Shown piece after piece: positions 43,154 through 52,408 of a stretch of DNA of 64,000 bases. This stretch comes from Brevundimonas huaxiensis. GTDB taxonomy: Bacteria > Pseudomonadota > Alphaproteobacteria > Caulobacterales > Caulobacteraceae. The stretch spans positions 682,001 to 746,000 of the forward strand of contig NZ_JABBJE010000001.1 of the NCBI RefSeq assembly GCF_014218725.1. Reading direction: 5' to 3'. A program made the position numbers and the translations under genes. Below the pieces are notes generated by a model. It saw only the letters and a list, made by a program, of their open reading frames with translations, had not been told where the DNA came from and did not search any database. Positions within the stretch are counted from its first letter, which is position 1. Each line of letters begins with the position of its first letter.

Positions 43154-43686
43154 TGGGCGGCCTTCGGGCGACCGAAGTCGGTCATTAGATCGTTCAGGTC
43201 CAGGAAGGCGTCGGCCTGACGACGCAGTTCGTCGGCGATATGAGGCGGCTGCGTCTTCTGGGTCGAGATGACAGTGACCCGCACGCCCCTGGCCTGGACC
43301 ACCTGAACCACCCGCCGGAAGTCGCCGTCGCCGGAGAACAGCACCGCATGGTCGATGTGCGGAGCCAGCTCCAGCATGTCCACCGCGATCTCGATGTCCA
43401 TATTGCCCTTGATCCGGCTATGGCCGCTAGTGTCCGTGAACCGCTTCACCGGCTTGGTGACGACCGAAAAGCCGTTGTAGTCGAGCCAGTCCACCAGCGG
43501 CTTCACCGGCGAGAATTCTTCGCCCTCGACCACGGCCGTATAGTAGTATGCGCGGGTCAGGATGGACCTCTCGCGGAACCAGTCCAGCATCCGCCGGAAG
43601 TCCATGTCGTGCTGCAGGGCGCGGGCGGCGGAGTAGAGGTTCGAGCCGTCGATGAAGATCGCCAGCCGGTCGGTGGGATGAAACAT
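43150..43686 (-). CDS. NYN-domain protein (LabA/DUF88 type)
   Basis: This 178-residue PIN-like NYN protein, a predicted RNase fold, has LAIFIDGSNLY (first Asp), GNMDIEIAVDMLE and AVLFSGDGDFRRVV, the clustered acidic residues of the active site. Function unknown; LabA-like proteins are linked to RNA processing. I set the start at 43686; its ATG and the folK ATG on the other strand share one CATG. The longer open frame is unsupported. Coupled to the downstream glycosylase. Confidence 0.88.
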   Translation of the reverse strand: MFHPTDRLAIFIDGSNLYSAARALQHDMDFRRMLDWFRERSILTRAYYYTAVVEGEEFSPVKPLVDWLDYNGFSVVTKPVKRFTDTSGHSRIKGNMDIEIAVDMLELAPHIDHAVLFSGDGDFRRVVQVVQARGVRVTVISTQKTQPPHIADELRRQADAFLDLNDLMTDFGRPKAAQ

Positions 43687-44251
43687 GGTCGAAGCCGTCG
43701 AAAGAGATGAAAAATCGGATCGCGCGGTCGCCGTCGGAATCGATGACGGGGTCGACCTGAATGATGCAGTCATCGTGGCCCTGGGCTGCAATGACAAGGG
43801 GGCATGGTCGTCCTGCACTGAAGCGCTGGAGGCGGCGATCGCGCGTTTTCGCAGCGAAGGCATTGATGTCGTCGCACGCTCGTCTTGGTGGTCTTCTCAA
43901 GCTTGGCCCGATCCGCACGATCCCGCCTTCCTGAATGGCGTGGTCATCGTCCGCACAGAACACGATCCCCATGCCCTGATGGCGGCGCTCGGCCGGATCG
44001 AGGACGCGTTCGGCCGCGAGCGGTCGGTTCGCAATGCGCCGCGGACGCTCGATCTGGACCTGATCGCCTACGGACGATTGAGCGGTGATCTGCAGGGGTT
44101 GATCCTGCCCCATCCCCGCGCGGCCGAGCGGCGGTTTGTCATGGGGCCCCTCGCCGAAATCGCGCCGGATTGGGTGCATCCCACGACGCATCAAAGGGCT
44201 GCGGCGCTCGTCGTGTCTGCCAAGGTGGGGACGGACGCCCATGCGGTCTAG
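43685..44251 (+). CDS. folK: 2-amino-4-hydroxy-6-hydroxymethyldihydropteridine diphosphokinase
   Basis: This 188-residue HPPK of folate synthesis has ALGCNDKGAWSSCTEALEAAI near the N-terminus, FLNGVVIVRTEHDPHALMAAL in the middle, RNAPRTLDLDLIAYG (metal-binding Asp pair) and LPHPRAAERRFVMGPLAEIAPDW. The first 27 residues precede the usual HPPK start, so the real start may be later, but no ATG, GTG or TTG is available in frame before the domain. It overlaps the divergent NYN gene by 2 bases. Confidence 0.93.
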   Translation: MVEAVERDEKSDRAVAVGIDDGVDLNDAVIVALGCNDKGAWSSCTEALEAAIARFRSEGIDVVARSSWWSSQAWPDPHDPAFLNGVVIVRTEHDPHALMAALGRIEDAFGRERSVRNAPRTLDLDLIAYGRLSGDLQGLILPHPRAAERRFVMGPLAEIAPDWVHPTTHQRAAALVVSAKVGTDAHAV

Positions 44252-44528
44252 CCGACGGCGGATTGAGCTAGCGCTAATTCAGACGCGATTGGCCGCGCCG
44301 TTAGGATTGGCGATCGCAGTCGCCGCAGTAGCAGTTCTGATCTGCATTTTCGTAGTGCTGATAAAGCCCAATCCTGCTCGCTTCGATCCATGGAGCAGCA
44401 TCCATACTGATGACCCCAGTGTTTATTGCAGAACGTATGGCGAGGGCGGGACGGTCTGCTCCCAGGTTCCTGAAGGCGTCCGAAACTTCAGAGAACGGCA
44501 AGCCACGGTCCCGCGAAGTGCGCCTTGA
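44241..44528 (+). CDS. Small single-pass membrane protein, unknown
   Basis: This 95-residue frame starts inside the folK end (overlap 11 bases). It has a basic N-terminus, one strong membrane segment (about residues 18-41, Ala/Val/Ile-rich) and an outside tail with two Cys (about 62 and 71). GGGGA precedes the ATG weakly. Base composition is less biased than in its neighbours. No family recognised. If it is not a gene, 44252-44612 is a 361-base gap holding only the rpoZ promoter. Confidence 0.4.
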   Translation: MRSSRRRIELALIQTRLAAPLGLAIAVAAVAVLICIFVVLIKPNPARFDPWSSIHTDDPSVYCRTYGEGGTVCSQVPEGVRNFRERQATVPRSAP

Positions 44529-44552
44529 CGCCCAACTTCCGCCCCTGTGGCG

Positions 44553-44581
44553 TTGCAAAAAGCCGTCCTCATCTGTATTTG
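44553..44581 (+). promoter_or_regulatory. Probable promoter of rpoZ
   Basis: TTGCAA (44553-44558) and TATTTG (44576-44581) are 17 bases apart, ending 31 bases before the rpoZ start. It would drive the rpoZ-rel operon. Confidence 0.5.
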
Positions 44582-44612
44582 ACGCGGTTCTCCCCCGCGT
44601 TCGAGGAATTTC

Positions 44613-44972
44613 ATGGCCCGCGTCACCGTCGAAGACTGCATCGAGAAGGTTCCGAACCGCTTTGGTCTGGTGCTGATGGCTGGCCACCGCGCCCGCAGCA
44701 TCGCCAACGGCGCCGCCCTGACGATCGACCGCGACAACGACAAGAACCCTGTCGTGGCTCTGCGCGAAATCGCCGACGACACCGTCGTGCCGGACGAACT
44801 GCGCGAGACCATCATCACCACGCTGCAACGCGTCGATGAGCGCACGGAAGCCGAGGACGAGGCCGAAACGGTCGCCTTGCTGGCCTCGCCGCAGCACATG
44901 AACATGGCCGAGGCGGAACTGATCCGCGCCCTGCAAAGCGACCGCGACGGCGGTCAGGAGGAGCGGTACTGA
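44613..44972 (+). CDS. rpoZ: RNA polymerase omega subunit
   Basis: This 119-residue omega subunit has [30 protein letters not shown] at the start and [11 protein letters not shown] in the middle, the core that latches onto beta-prime. The C-terminal part is acidic and lineage-specific. GAGGAA lies upstream. Its stop TGA overlaps a CTG codon that appears to start the rel gene (CTGA). Omega is one of the ppGpp sites on RNA polymerase in E. coli; adjacency to rel is conserved widely. Confidence 0.95.
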   Translation: MARVTVEDCIEKVPNRFGLVLMAGHRARSIANGAALTIDRDNDKNPVVALREIADDTVVPDELRETIITTLQRVDERTEAEDEAETVALLASPQHMNMAEAELIRALQSDRDGGQEERY

Positions 44973-47266
44973 CGCCCGAGGGAGCCCCTGGCGTCACTAT
45001 CCTGCCGGCGCGGACCGAGACGGTTCCGCCGGCGCCCCAAGCTGCAAACAAAAACGACCCTCAGACGGCGCTCGTCGACCCGGCGCCGCAGCCCAAGCGC
45101 GCGCCGATCCTGCGTCAGTTCGAGCTGATCGAGGCCGTTAAGGCCTATGACCCTACCGCCGACGAAGCGCTTCTGAACCGCGCCTACGTCTATGCGATGA
45201 AGATGCACGGCTCGCAGTTGCGCGCCTCGGGCGATCCCTATTTTGCCCACCCGATTCAGGTCGCGGGGATCCTGACCGATTACAAGCTCGACACCGCCAC
45301 CATCGTCACCGCCCTGTTGCACGACGTGGTCGAGGACACGACCGCGACGCGCGACGACATCGCCGGCATGTTCGGCGAAGAGGTCGCGGTCCTGGTCGAG
45401 GGCGTGACGAAGCTGTCGCGGCTGGAGCTTCAGGCCGAACACACGCGCCAGGCCGAGAACCTGCGCAAGTTCATCCTGGCCATCAGCCGGGACGTACGGG
45501 TGCTGCTGGTCAAGCTGGCTGACCGGCTGCACAATATGCGCACGCTCCAGTTCGTGAAGCCGGAGAAGCGCGAGCGGATCAGCCGCGAGACGCTGGAAGT
45601 CTATGCGCCCCTGGGTCGGTCGATCGGTATCCACTCGATCGCGTCCGAGCTGGAAGAACTGGCCTTCACCCATCTGAACCCAACGGCCAAGACCGCTATC
45701 GAGCGACGGCTGGAGGCGTTGAAGCTGGAGCACGGTCGCGCCATCGACGGCGTGGCGAGCGAGGTCGAGCGCGTCCTGTCGGAAGCGGGCCTGAAGGCCA
45801 ATGTCTATGGCCGGCAGAAGACGCCCTATTCGATCTGGCGCAAACTGCAGCGTAAGTCGGTCGGTTTTTCGTCCCTGTCGGACATCTACGGCTTCCGCGT
45901 CATCGTCGAGGCGGAGGACGACTGCTATCGTGCCCTGGGTGTGATCCACCGCGAATGGCCGATGGTGCCCGAGCGGTTCAAGGATTTCATCTCGACGCCC
46001 AAGTCGAACAACTATCGCTCGCTGCACACCACCGTCGTCGGCCCCCGGGGCCTGCGCATCGAGATGCAGATCCGCACCGAGGACATGGACCGGATTGCCG
46101 AGGATGGGGTCGCCGCCCACTGGCGCTACAAGAACCATTCCTATGGCTTCGACCGTGAGGCGATGGAGCAGGGCGGCGGACGTGACCCGCTTCAGAACCT
46201 GCGCCACCTGGTTCAGGTGATCGAGCACGGCGAGGGCGGCGAAGACTGGGTCGAGCACGCCAAGCTCGAAATGTACCTGGACCAGGTCTTCGTCTTCACG
46301 CCGAAGGGGCAACTGGTCACCTTGCCGCGCGGGGGAATGCCTCTGGACTTCGCCTATGCCGTCCACACCGAGGTCGGGGATACGGCCGTCGGGGTCAAGG
46401 TCAACGGTGAGCTGAAGCCCATGCGGACGCCGCTCCAGAACGGCGACGTGGTCGAGATCATCCGTGGCTCCAAGCGTGAAGTGCCTGCTGACTGGCGCAG
46501 CCTGACGGTTACGGGCCGCGCGCGCTCCGCCATTCGCCGCCATATCCGCACCTCCGAGCGCGAAGAGTTCATCAAGCTGGGCCGCGTCGCGCTGGAGCAA
46601 ACCCTGGGCCGGGTCGATAAGACCCTGACCGACGTGTCGCTGAAGCCGGTGCTGGAGTTGCTGGCAGTCGCGAGCGACGACGACCTGTTCGAAGGCCTGG
46701 GACGCGGGCGGTTGTCGCCGACGACGGCGGCCGAAATCCTGTTCCCCGCGCTGAAGGGACGGCTGAAGGCCGGGCCCGAGAAGCAGCGCATCGAGGGCGA
46801 GAAGGCGCGGCTGTTCGTGCGCGGCGGCGGGCTGACTCCCGGCGTGTCGGTACACTTCGGTCAATGCTGCACGCCCGTTCCGGGCGACCGGATCGTGGGC
46901 ATTCTGGAGCCCGAATCTGGCCTGACCGTCCACACCATCGATTGCCAGACCCTGGCCGCCTTCGCCGATGACGATTCGGTGTGGCATGACCTGCAATGGA
47001 CGCCTCAGGCCGAAACGGACGCGGTCGCCGCGGCCCGCATTCGCGCGACGATCCGCAATGCGCCAGGCGTGCTGGGTCAGGTCACGACCCTGATCGGCGA
47101 GGCCGGCGGCAATATCATCAACCTGTCGATGGCGCATCGTCAGCAGGACTTCTTCGACGTGGACGTGGATGTCGAGGTCGAAGACGCCAAGCATGCCACC
47201 ACGATCATGGCGGCGCTGAGGGCTAATCCGTCGGTCGATTCAGTCGAGCGCGCGCGGGGCGAATGA
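44969..47266 (+). CDS. spoT: Bifunctional (p)ppGpp synthetase/hydrolase, apparent CTG start
   Basis: RelA/SpoT homologue of about 765 residues. It has a HD hydrolase domain ([16 protein letters not shown]), a synthetase domain with [14 protein letters not shown] and [18 protein letters not shown] (the RxKD form of bifunctional Rel), TGS ([16 protein letters not shown]), and a C-terminal ACT domain. No ATG, GTG or TTG lies in frame between the stop TGA at 44837 and ATG 45197, yet the conserved N-terminal block [15 protein letters not shown] is encoded at about 45110-45155. A CTG at 44969, 6 bases after AGGAGGA (44956-44962) and overlapping the rpoZ stop, is the best start. ATG 45197 would cut the conserved front. 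Confidence 0.88.
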   Translation: MTPEGAPGVTILPARTETVPPAPQAANKNDPQTALVDPAPQPKRAPILRQFELIEAVKAYDPTADEALLNRAYVYAMKMHGSQLRASGDPYFAHPIQVAGILTDYKLDTATIVTALLHDVVEDTTATRDDIAGMFGEEVAVLVEGVTKLSRLELQAEHTRQAENLRKFILAISRDVRVLLVKLADRLHNMRTLQFVKPEKRERISRETLEVYAPLGRSIGIHSIASELEELAFTHLNPTAKTAIERRLEALKLEHGRAIDGVASEVERVLSEAGLKANVYGRQKTPYSIWRKLQRKSVGFSSLSDIYGFRVIVEAEDDCYRALGVIHREWPMVPERFKDFISTPKSNNYRSLHTTVVGPRGLRIEMQIRTEDMDRIAEDGVAAHWRYKNHSYGFDREAMEQGGGRDPLQNLRHLVQVIEHGEGGEDWVEHAKLEMYLDQVFVFTPKGQLVTLPRGGMPLDFAYAVHTEVGDTAVGVKVNGELKPMRTPLQNGDVVEIIRGSKREVPADWRSLTVTGRARSAIRRHIRTSEREEFIKLGRVALEQTLGRVDKTLTDVSLKPVLELLAVASDDDLFEGLGRGRLSPTTAAEILFPALKGRLKAGPEKQRIEGEKARLFVRGGGLTPGVSVHFGQCCTPVPGDRIVGILEPESGLTVHTIDCQTLAAFADDDSVWHDLQWTPQAETDAVAAARIRATIRNAPGVLGQVTTLIGEAGGNIINLSMAHRQQDFFDVDVDVEVEDAKHATTIMAALRANPSVDSVERARGE

Positions 47267-48021
47267 GCGATTCGATAAAGCCGAACGCGGCGCAGATGGC
47301 CTCGCCGTCCTATCGCATGGCGGCGATGGATCAGGACTTCCTGCTGGGCGATTCGATGCGCGGCGTGCGGTTCCTGATGGAATACGCCAAGCCCGAGGAG
47401 GCGTTGAGGGCCTGGGGCGTGCGCTCGACCCTCGTCGTTTTCGGCAGCGCGCGCATCCGCGAAGGGCATCGCTGGTATGACGAGGCTCGCGCCTTTGGTC
47501 GGCTGGCGTCCGAGCGGGGCGGAGCCTTGCGAGGTCGCGTCGGCGAGCCCCGCGACAATGTCATCGCCACCGGCGGCGGTCCGGGCATCATGGAAGCCGC
47601 CAATCGCGGGGCCGTGGACGCGGGCGCGCCGTCCGTGGGCTTCAACATCACCCTGCCGCATGAGCAGGAACCGAACGCCTATTCGACGCCTGAGCTGACG
47701 TTCCGCTTCCACTATTTCGCGATGCGGAAGATGCATCTGGCGATGCGCGCCAATGCGCTGGTGGTGTTTCCCGGTGGGTTCGGAACCTTCGACGAAATGT
47801 TCGAGATGCTGACCTTGCGCCAGACGGGCAAGGCCCCGCCGGTTCCTGTCGTTCTGGTGGACAAGGCCTACTGGACCTCGGTCATCGGTTTCGACGCCCT
47901 GGTCGAACATGGAATGATCGCGGCCTCCGACCTGGACCTGATCGGTTTCGCCGAGGACGCGGAAGGCGTCTGGGCCGAACTGCTCGCGCGCGGGCTGCGG
48001 CCGAACGAAAACATTGAATGA
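47263..48021 (+). CDS. LOG-family protein (TIGR00730-type Rossmann fold)
   Basis: This 252-residue protein has the lysine-decarboxylase-like motif PGGFGTFDEMFEMLTL (about 172-187) and GGGPGIMEAANRGA (about 108), the marks of LOG phosphoribohydrolases that release free bases from nucleotide monophosphates. Bacterial members may have roles in purine or cytokinin-like metabolism; function here is unproven. The start overlaps the rel stop (ATGA), so it is in the same operon. Confidence 0.9.
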   Translation: MSDSIKPNAAQMASPSYRMAAMDQDFLLGDSMRGVRFLMEYAKPEEALRAWGVRSTLVVFGSARIREGHRWYDEARAFGRLASERGGALRGRVGEPRDNVIATGGGPGIMEAANRGAVDAGAPSVGFNITLPHEQEPNAYSTPELTFRFHYFAMRKMHLAMRANALVVFPGGFGTFDEMFEMLTLRQTGKAPPVPVVLVDKAYWTSVIGFDALVEHGMIAASDLDLIGFAEDAEGVWAELLARGLRPNENIE

Positions 48022-48031
48022 AGCGTCGCCG

Positions 48032-48069
48032 CAGGGTTCATCCGCGCGCGGTCCGGGTCTAGAACCCTG
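48032..48069 (+). promoter_or_regulatory. Inverted repeat in the pyrE leader
   Basis: CAGGGTTC (48032-48039) and GAACCCTG (48062-48069) are perfect 8-base arms 22 bases apart, ending 2 bases before the pyrE ATG. The right arm covers the place of the ribosome-binding site. It may be an operator, or an RNA stem that hides initiation. Confidence 0.45.
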
Positions 48070-48071
48070 TC

Positions 48072-48656
48072 ATGAACACTGAAGACGTCCTCAACGAGTT
48101 TCGCGACGCCGGCGCCCTGCGCGAAGGCCATTTCGTCCTGTCGTCGGGCCTGCACAGCCCGGTTTTCCTGCAGAAGAATCTGGTCTTCATGGACGGCGCG
48201 CGATGCGAGCGCCTGTGCAAGGCGCTGGCGGACAAGATCACCGCCACGGTCGGCGCGGTCGATGTCGCCATCTCGCCGGCCGTGGGCGGCATCATCCCTG
48301 GTTACGAGACGGCCAAACACCTGAAGGTCCGTTCGATGTATGTCGAGCGCGAGGGTGGTGCGTTCAAACTGCGGCGCGGGTTCTCGGTCGAGCCCGGCGA
48401 GAAGGTCGTCATGGTCGAGGACATCGTCACGACCGGCCTGTCGTCGCGCGAATGCATCGCCGCCATCCAGGCCGCCGGGGGCGAGGTGATCGCCGCCGCC
48501 TGTATCGTCGATCGCTCGGGCGGCAAGGCGGATGTGGGTGTGCCGCTGATCGCCCTGGCGTCGTTGGACGTGCCCGCTTATCCGGCCGACGCCCTTCCTC
48601 CGGAGTTGGCTGCGCTTCCGGTAGAAGATCCCGGCAGCCGCAGATTGTCGAAGTAG
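48072..48656 (+). CDS. pyrE: Orotate phosphoribosyltransferase
   Basis: This 194-residue enzyme of UMP synthesis joins orotate to PRPP. The PRPP-binding motif is [17 protein letters not shown] (about 114-130), with [18 protein letters not shown] near the N-terminus and [15 protein letters not shown] in the middle. It has no usual Shine-Dalgarno; the leader inverted repeat lies there instead. Followed after 4 bases by pdxJ. Confidence 0.96.
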   Translation: MNTEDVLNEFRDAGALREGHFVLSSGLHSPVFLQKNLVFMDGARCERLCKALADKITATVGAVDVAISPAVGGIIPGYETAKHLKVRSMYVEREGGAFKLRRGFSVEPGEKVVMVEDIVTTGLSSRECIAAIQAAGGEVIAAACIVDRSGGKADVGVPLIALASLDVPAYPADALPPELAALPVEDPGSRRLSK

Positions 48657-48660
48657 AGCC

Positions 48661-49401
48661 ATGCGCGAACGGGTCAGGCTGGGCGTCAACATCGACCACG
48701 TCGCCACGGTGCGAAATGCGCGGGGAGGGACGCATCCCGATCCGGCGCGAGCGGCCGAGGCGGCGCTGGCGGCTGGGGCCGACGGAATCACCGCCCACCT
48801 GCGCGAAGACCGCCGCCACATCACCGACGCCGACATCGATGTGTTGAGCGCCCTGTGCGCCCGCGCCGGCAAGCCGCTGAACCTGGAAATGGCAGTGACG
48901 GACGAGATGCTGGCCATCGCCCTGCGCCACCGGCCGCATGCCGCCTGTCTGGTGCCCGAGCGGCGCGAGGAGGTTACGACCGAAGGCGGTCTGGCGGTCG
49001 CCGGTCACGAAGGGCGGATTGCGCCTGTGGTCAGGGCGCTGGCGGACGCCGGCATCCGGGTCTCGCTGTTCATCGAACCGTCCGAAGCGCAGGTCGAGGC
49101 CGCCGCCGCCGTCGGCGCCCAAGTGGTCGAATTCCACACCGGTCGGTACTGCCATCTGACCGATCCGGCGGAGCGGGAGGTCGAGTTCGAACGCCTCGCT
49201 GCCGCCGCCGCCCAGGCCGACAACCTGGGGCTTGAGGTCCATGCGGGCCACGGTCTGGATTACGACACGGCGCCGCGCATGCTGGCGATCCCGGAAATCC
49301 GCGAGCTGAACATCGGCCATTTTTTGATCGGCGACTCGATCTTCATCGGTCTGGACGGGGCGATCCGTCGGATGCGGGCCGCGATGGATGCGGCCAAATG
49401 A
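48661..49401 (+). CDS. pdxJ: Pyridoxine 5'-phosphate synthase
   Basis: This 246-residue TIM barrel makes pyridoxine 5'-phosphate from 1-deoxyxylulose 5-phosphate and 3-amino-2-oxopropyl phosphate. Motifs: [22 protein letters not shown] at the start, [38 protein letters not shown], and [17 protein letters not shown]. It overlaps acpS by 4 bases. Confidence 0.97.
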   Translation: MRERVRLGVNIDHVATVRNARGGTHPDPARAAEAALAAGADGITAHLREDRRHITDADIDVLSALCARAGKPLNLEMAVTDEMLAIALRHRPHAACLVPERREEVTTEGGLAVAGHEGRIAPVVRALADAGIRVSLFIEPSEAQVEAAAAVGAQVVEFHTGRYCHLTDPAEREVEFERLAAAAAQADNLGLEVHAGHGLDYDTAPRMLAIPEIRELNIGHFLIGDSIFIGLDGAIRRMRAAMDAAK

Positions 49402-49799
49402 TCATCGGCGTCGGCGCAGATTTGTCTGACATCCGACGCATTCAAGCTTCGCTGGATCGGTTTGGGGATCGCTTCAAGACCCGCTGCTTCACCGAACTGG
49501 AACGCACCCGCTCGGACCGGAAGCCCGACCCGGCTTGGAGCTACGCCAAACGGTTCGCCGCCAAGGAAGCCTGCGCCAAGGCCCTGGGCACGGGAATGCG
49601 GGCCGATGTCTATTGGCGCGACATGGGGGTGGTGAATCTGCGTTCCGGCCAGCCGACGATGGCGCTGACCGGCCATGCGGCCGAGCATCTGGTGCGTCTG
49701 ACGCCACCCGGACACGAGGCGAAAATCCACCTGACGCTGAGCGACGAACATCCGTATGCGCTCGCCTTCGTGGTGATCGAAGCCTTGCCGCAGTCGTAA
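49398..49799 (+). CDS. acpS: Holo-acyl-carrier-protein synthase
   Basis: This 133-residue phosphopantetheinyl transferase activates ACP. Motifs: [15 protein letters not shown] at the start (metal Asp8) and [18 protein letters not shown] (about 50-67, metal Glu). ATGA overlap with pdxJ. Typical AcpS length. Confidence 0.96.
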   Translation: MIIGVGADLSDIRRIQASLDRFGDRFKTRCFTELERTRSDRKPDPAWSYAKRFAAKEACAKALGTGMRADVYWRDMGVVNLRSGQPTMALTGHAAEHLVRLTPPGHEAKIHLTLSDEHPYALAFVVIEALPQS

Positions 49800-49854
49800 T
49801 CAGGTTATAGGCGTGCGCGATGACCGCGCGGACGCGGCGAGGATGCCTGATCGC

Positions 49855-50748
49855 ATGAGCGAAGACCAAAAGCCCGACGACGCCAATCGCGACGCCACCC
49901 CCGAAGAACGATTTGCGGCCTCGGAGGCGGACGCTCCGGTCAAGTCGGTTCAGGAGCCGATGACAGCGAACCATAAGGTCTATGCCAAGACGCCCAAGCG
50001 CGGCGACAAGGCGGCTTCGGCGGCCAGCGAGACCGGCGAAATCTTCAAGACCATCGTCTTCGCCCTGCTGATCGCGATGGTGCTGCGCATCTTCCTGTTC
50101 CAGCCCTTCACCATCCCTTCGGCCTCCATGGAGCCGAATCTGTACGAAGGCGACTACATCGTCGTCTCCAAGTGGTCGTACGGCTTTTCCAAGCACTCGA
50201 TCCCGTTCAGCCCGCCGCTGTTCGACGGGCGGATCATGGGTTCGGCGCCCAAGCGCGGCGACATCGTCGTGTTCAAACTGCCGCGCGACAACAAGACCGA
50301 CTTCATCAAGCGCGTGATCGGCCTGCCCGGCGACCGCATCCAGATGATCGCCAACAAGCTGTATATCAACGACAAGCCTGTGCAGGACGTCGTGGTCAGC
50401 GAGCAGGAAATCAACGACATCTTCGGGCCGCGTCCTGTGACGGAGGTTCGCGAGACCCTGCCGGAAGGCAAGAGCTTCATGACCCAGGACTTCGGTCCCG
50501 GAAACGATCTGGACGACACCCCAGTCTATGAAGTCCCGGCCGGTCACTATTTCATGATGGGCGACAACCGCGACAACTCGATCGACAGCCGTGTCGAACA
50601 GTCCAGCGGCGTGGGCATGGTCCCGGCCGAGAATCTGGTCGGCAAGGCGCAGATCATCCTGTTCTCGTGGAAGCCCGGTTCGTCGTTCGTGAAGCCCTGG
50701 ACTTGGTTGAACGTGCGGCTCGACCGGTTCTTCAACGTCCTGCACTGA
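49855..50748 (+). CDS. lepB: Signal peptidase I
   Basis: This 297-residue membrane serine peptidase removes Sec signal peptides. It has a basic, disordered N-terminus (about 1-55), one membrane segment (FKTIVFALLIAMVLRIFLF), the catalytic Ser in IPSASMEPNLYEGDY and the Lys in NKTDFIKRVIGLPGD. MMGDNRDNSIDSR is box E. I chose ATG 49855; GTG 49813 and ATG 49843 are in frame. The stop overlaps the rnc start (TGATG). Confidence 0.95.
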   Translation: MSEDQKPDDANRDATPEERFAASEADAPVKSVQEPMTANHKVYAKTPKRGDKAASAASETGEIFKTIVFALLIAMVLRIFLFQPFTIPSASMEPNLYEGDYIVVSKWSYGFSKHSIPFSPPLFDGRIMGSAPKRGDIVVFKLPRDNKTDFIKRVIGLPGDRIQMIANKLYINDKPVQDVVVSEQEINDIFGPRPVTEVRETLPEGKSFMTQDFGPGNDLDDTPVYEVPAGHYFMMGDNRDNSIDSRVEQSSGVGMVPAENLVGKAQIILFSWKPGSSFVKPWTWLNVRLDRFFNVLH

Positions 50749-51458
50749 TGGCCAATCTGAGAGCCGAAGCGGTCGCGGCGCTGGAAACGCGCCTGGGACA
50801 CAGGTTCAAGGACAAGGCCCTGCTGGAGCGCGCCCTGACCCACGCTAGCGTGGGCGAGGGCGCGCCGGTCGGCATCCACGGTCCACGCGACAACGAGCGG
50901 CTGGAGTTCCTGGGCGACCGGGTGCTGGGTCTGCTGGTCGCCGAGCACCTGTCGGCGCAGTTTCCGACGGCGGACGAAGGCCAACTCTCGTCCAGCCTGC
51001 ACGCCCTGGTCAACAAGGGCGCCTGCGCCCGCGTCGGTGAGGCGCTGGGCGTGGGGCCGGCGCTGCGGCTCTCGCCCGGCGAGACCAAGACCGGCGGGCG
51101 TCGCAAGGCCGGCGTCATCGCCGATGCGGTCGAGGCCATACTGGCGGCCGTCTATCTGGACGGCGGGCTGGATGCTGCAAAGTCTGTGTTCGAACGGGCC
51201 TGGTCCGACGAATTGTCGGCGCCGCCGTCCCGCACCGTGACCAATCCGAAATCGGCGCTTCAGGAGTGGGCGCAAGGGTTGGGGCGGCCGCTGCCGACCT
51301 ATCGCGTCGCCGATCGGACGGGTTCGGATCATGCGCCGACATTCACCGTCGAAGTGTCCGTGCAGGACGTGCAGCCCTTGACCGCGCAAGGGCGTTCGCG
51401 TCAGGAGGCGGAGAAGGCGGCCGCAACGGCTCTCCTCAAACGTGAAGGCGTCATTTGA
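50748..51458 (+). CDS. rnc: Ribonuclease III
   Basis: This 236-residue double-strand RNA endonuclease has the signature NERLEFLGDRVLGLLV (about 44-59), the acidic GRRKAGVIADAVEAILAAVYLDGG, and a C-terminal dsRNA-binding domain (LQEWAQGLGRPLPTYRV). It processes rRNA precursors and could mature the tmRNA pieces (inference). TGATG overlap with lepB and TTGA overlap with era. Confidence 0.97.
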   Translation: MANLRAEAVAALETRLGHRFKDKALLERALTHASVGEGAPVGIHGPRDNERLEFLGDRVLGLLVAEHLSAQFPTADEGQLSSSLHALVNKGACARVGEALGVGPALRLSPGETKTGGRRKAGVIADAVEAILAAVYLDGGLDAAKSVFERAWSDELSAPPSRTVTNPKSALQEWAQGLGRPLPTYRVADRTGSDHAPTFTVEVSVQDVQPLTAQGRSRQEAEKAAATALLKREGVI

Positions 51459-52402
51459 CCGATATCGAAAACCAGCGCGCAGGATTCGCTGCCATCATCG
51501 GCGCGCCCAACGCCGGCAAGTCCACGCTGGTGAACCGGCTGACCGGATCCAAGGTCTCGATCGTCACGCAAAAGGTGCAGACGACACGCTTTCCGGTGCG
51601 CGGCATCGCGATGGAAGGCGACGCCCAGATCGTGCTGGTGGACACGCCCGGCATCTTCACGCCCCGACGTCGCCTGGACCGGGCCATGGTCGCCTCAGCC
51701 TGGGGCGGCGCGGAAGATGCGGACATCGTCGTTCACCTGATCGACGCCCAGTCGCACATCAATGCCGAAGGCCGTGAGGGCACGGCGGCCGATCGTCGCT
51801 CGGCCGAGGACACCGAGACCATCATCGCCAACCTGCAGGCCACCGGGACCAAGGTCGTTCTGGCGTTGAACAAGATCGACGGCATGCGCCGCGACACCCT
51901 GCTGGCGCTGTCGCAGAAGCTGTTCGAAAGCGGCGTCTATTCCGAGGTCTATATGATCTCAGCGGCCAACGGCGACGGCGTCGAGGATCTGAAGCAGCGT
52001 CTCGCTCTTTCCATGCCCAAGGGGCCGTGGCTGTATCCCGAGGATCAGGCCGCTGATGTGCCGGTCCGGGTTCTGGCGGCCGAGATCACGCGCGAGAAAG
52101 TCTATCTGCGCGTCCATGAGGAGCTGCCTTATTCTGCGGCGGTGGAGACCACCAGTTTCGAGGACCGCGCCGACGGCTCGGCCCGGATCGAACAGACCAT
52201 CTATGTCGAGCGCGAGAGCCAGCGGCCCATCGTGCTGGGCAAAGGCGGCCAGACCCTGAAGTGGATCGGCCAGAAGGCGCGCGAGGAGCTGAATGAAATC
52301 CTCGGCCGTCAGGTGCACCTGTTCCTGACCGTCAAGGTCGATCCGAAGTGGCAGGACAGCCGCGCCCTCTACGCCCAGTTCGGTCTGGATTTCGACGTCT
52401 GA
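51455..52402 (+). CDS. era: GTPase Era
   Basis: This 315-residue protein of 30S ribosome assembly has G1 GAPNAGKST (about 15), G3 DTPG, G4 NKID, G5 SAA, and a C-terminal KH domain (VLGKGGQTLKWIGQKAREELNEIL). The start TTG overlaps the rnc stop. The rnc-era pair is conserved in most bacteria. Confidence 0.97.
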   Translation: MTDIENQRAGFAAIIGAPNAGKSTLVNRLTGSKVSIVTQKVQTTRFPVRGIAMEGDAQIVLVDTPGIFTPRRRLDRAMVASAWGGAEDADIVVHLIDAQSHINAEGREGTAADRRSAEDTETIIANLQATGTKVVLALNKIDGMRRDTLLALSQKLFESGVYSEVYMISAANGDGVEDLKQRLALSMPKGPWLYPEDQAADVPVRVLAAEITREKVYLRVHEELPYSAAVETTSFEDRADGSARIEQTIYVERESQRPIVLGKGGQTLKWIGQKAREELNEILGRQVHLFLTVKVDPKWQDSRALYAQFGLDFDV

Positions 52403-52408
52403 GTTCCT

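Noticed and set aside
44954..47194. 746-codon minus-strand frame opposite the rel gene
   Set aside because: A shadow of the third-position GC bias of rel; no recognisable motif.
45197..47266. ATG 45197 as the rel start
   Set aside because: It would remove the conserved N-terminal block before the HD domain and leave a 224-base gap after rpoZ that is coding in character.
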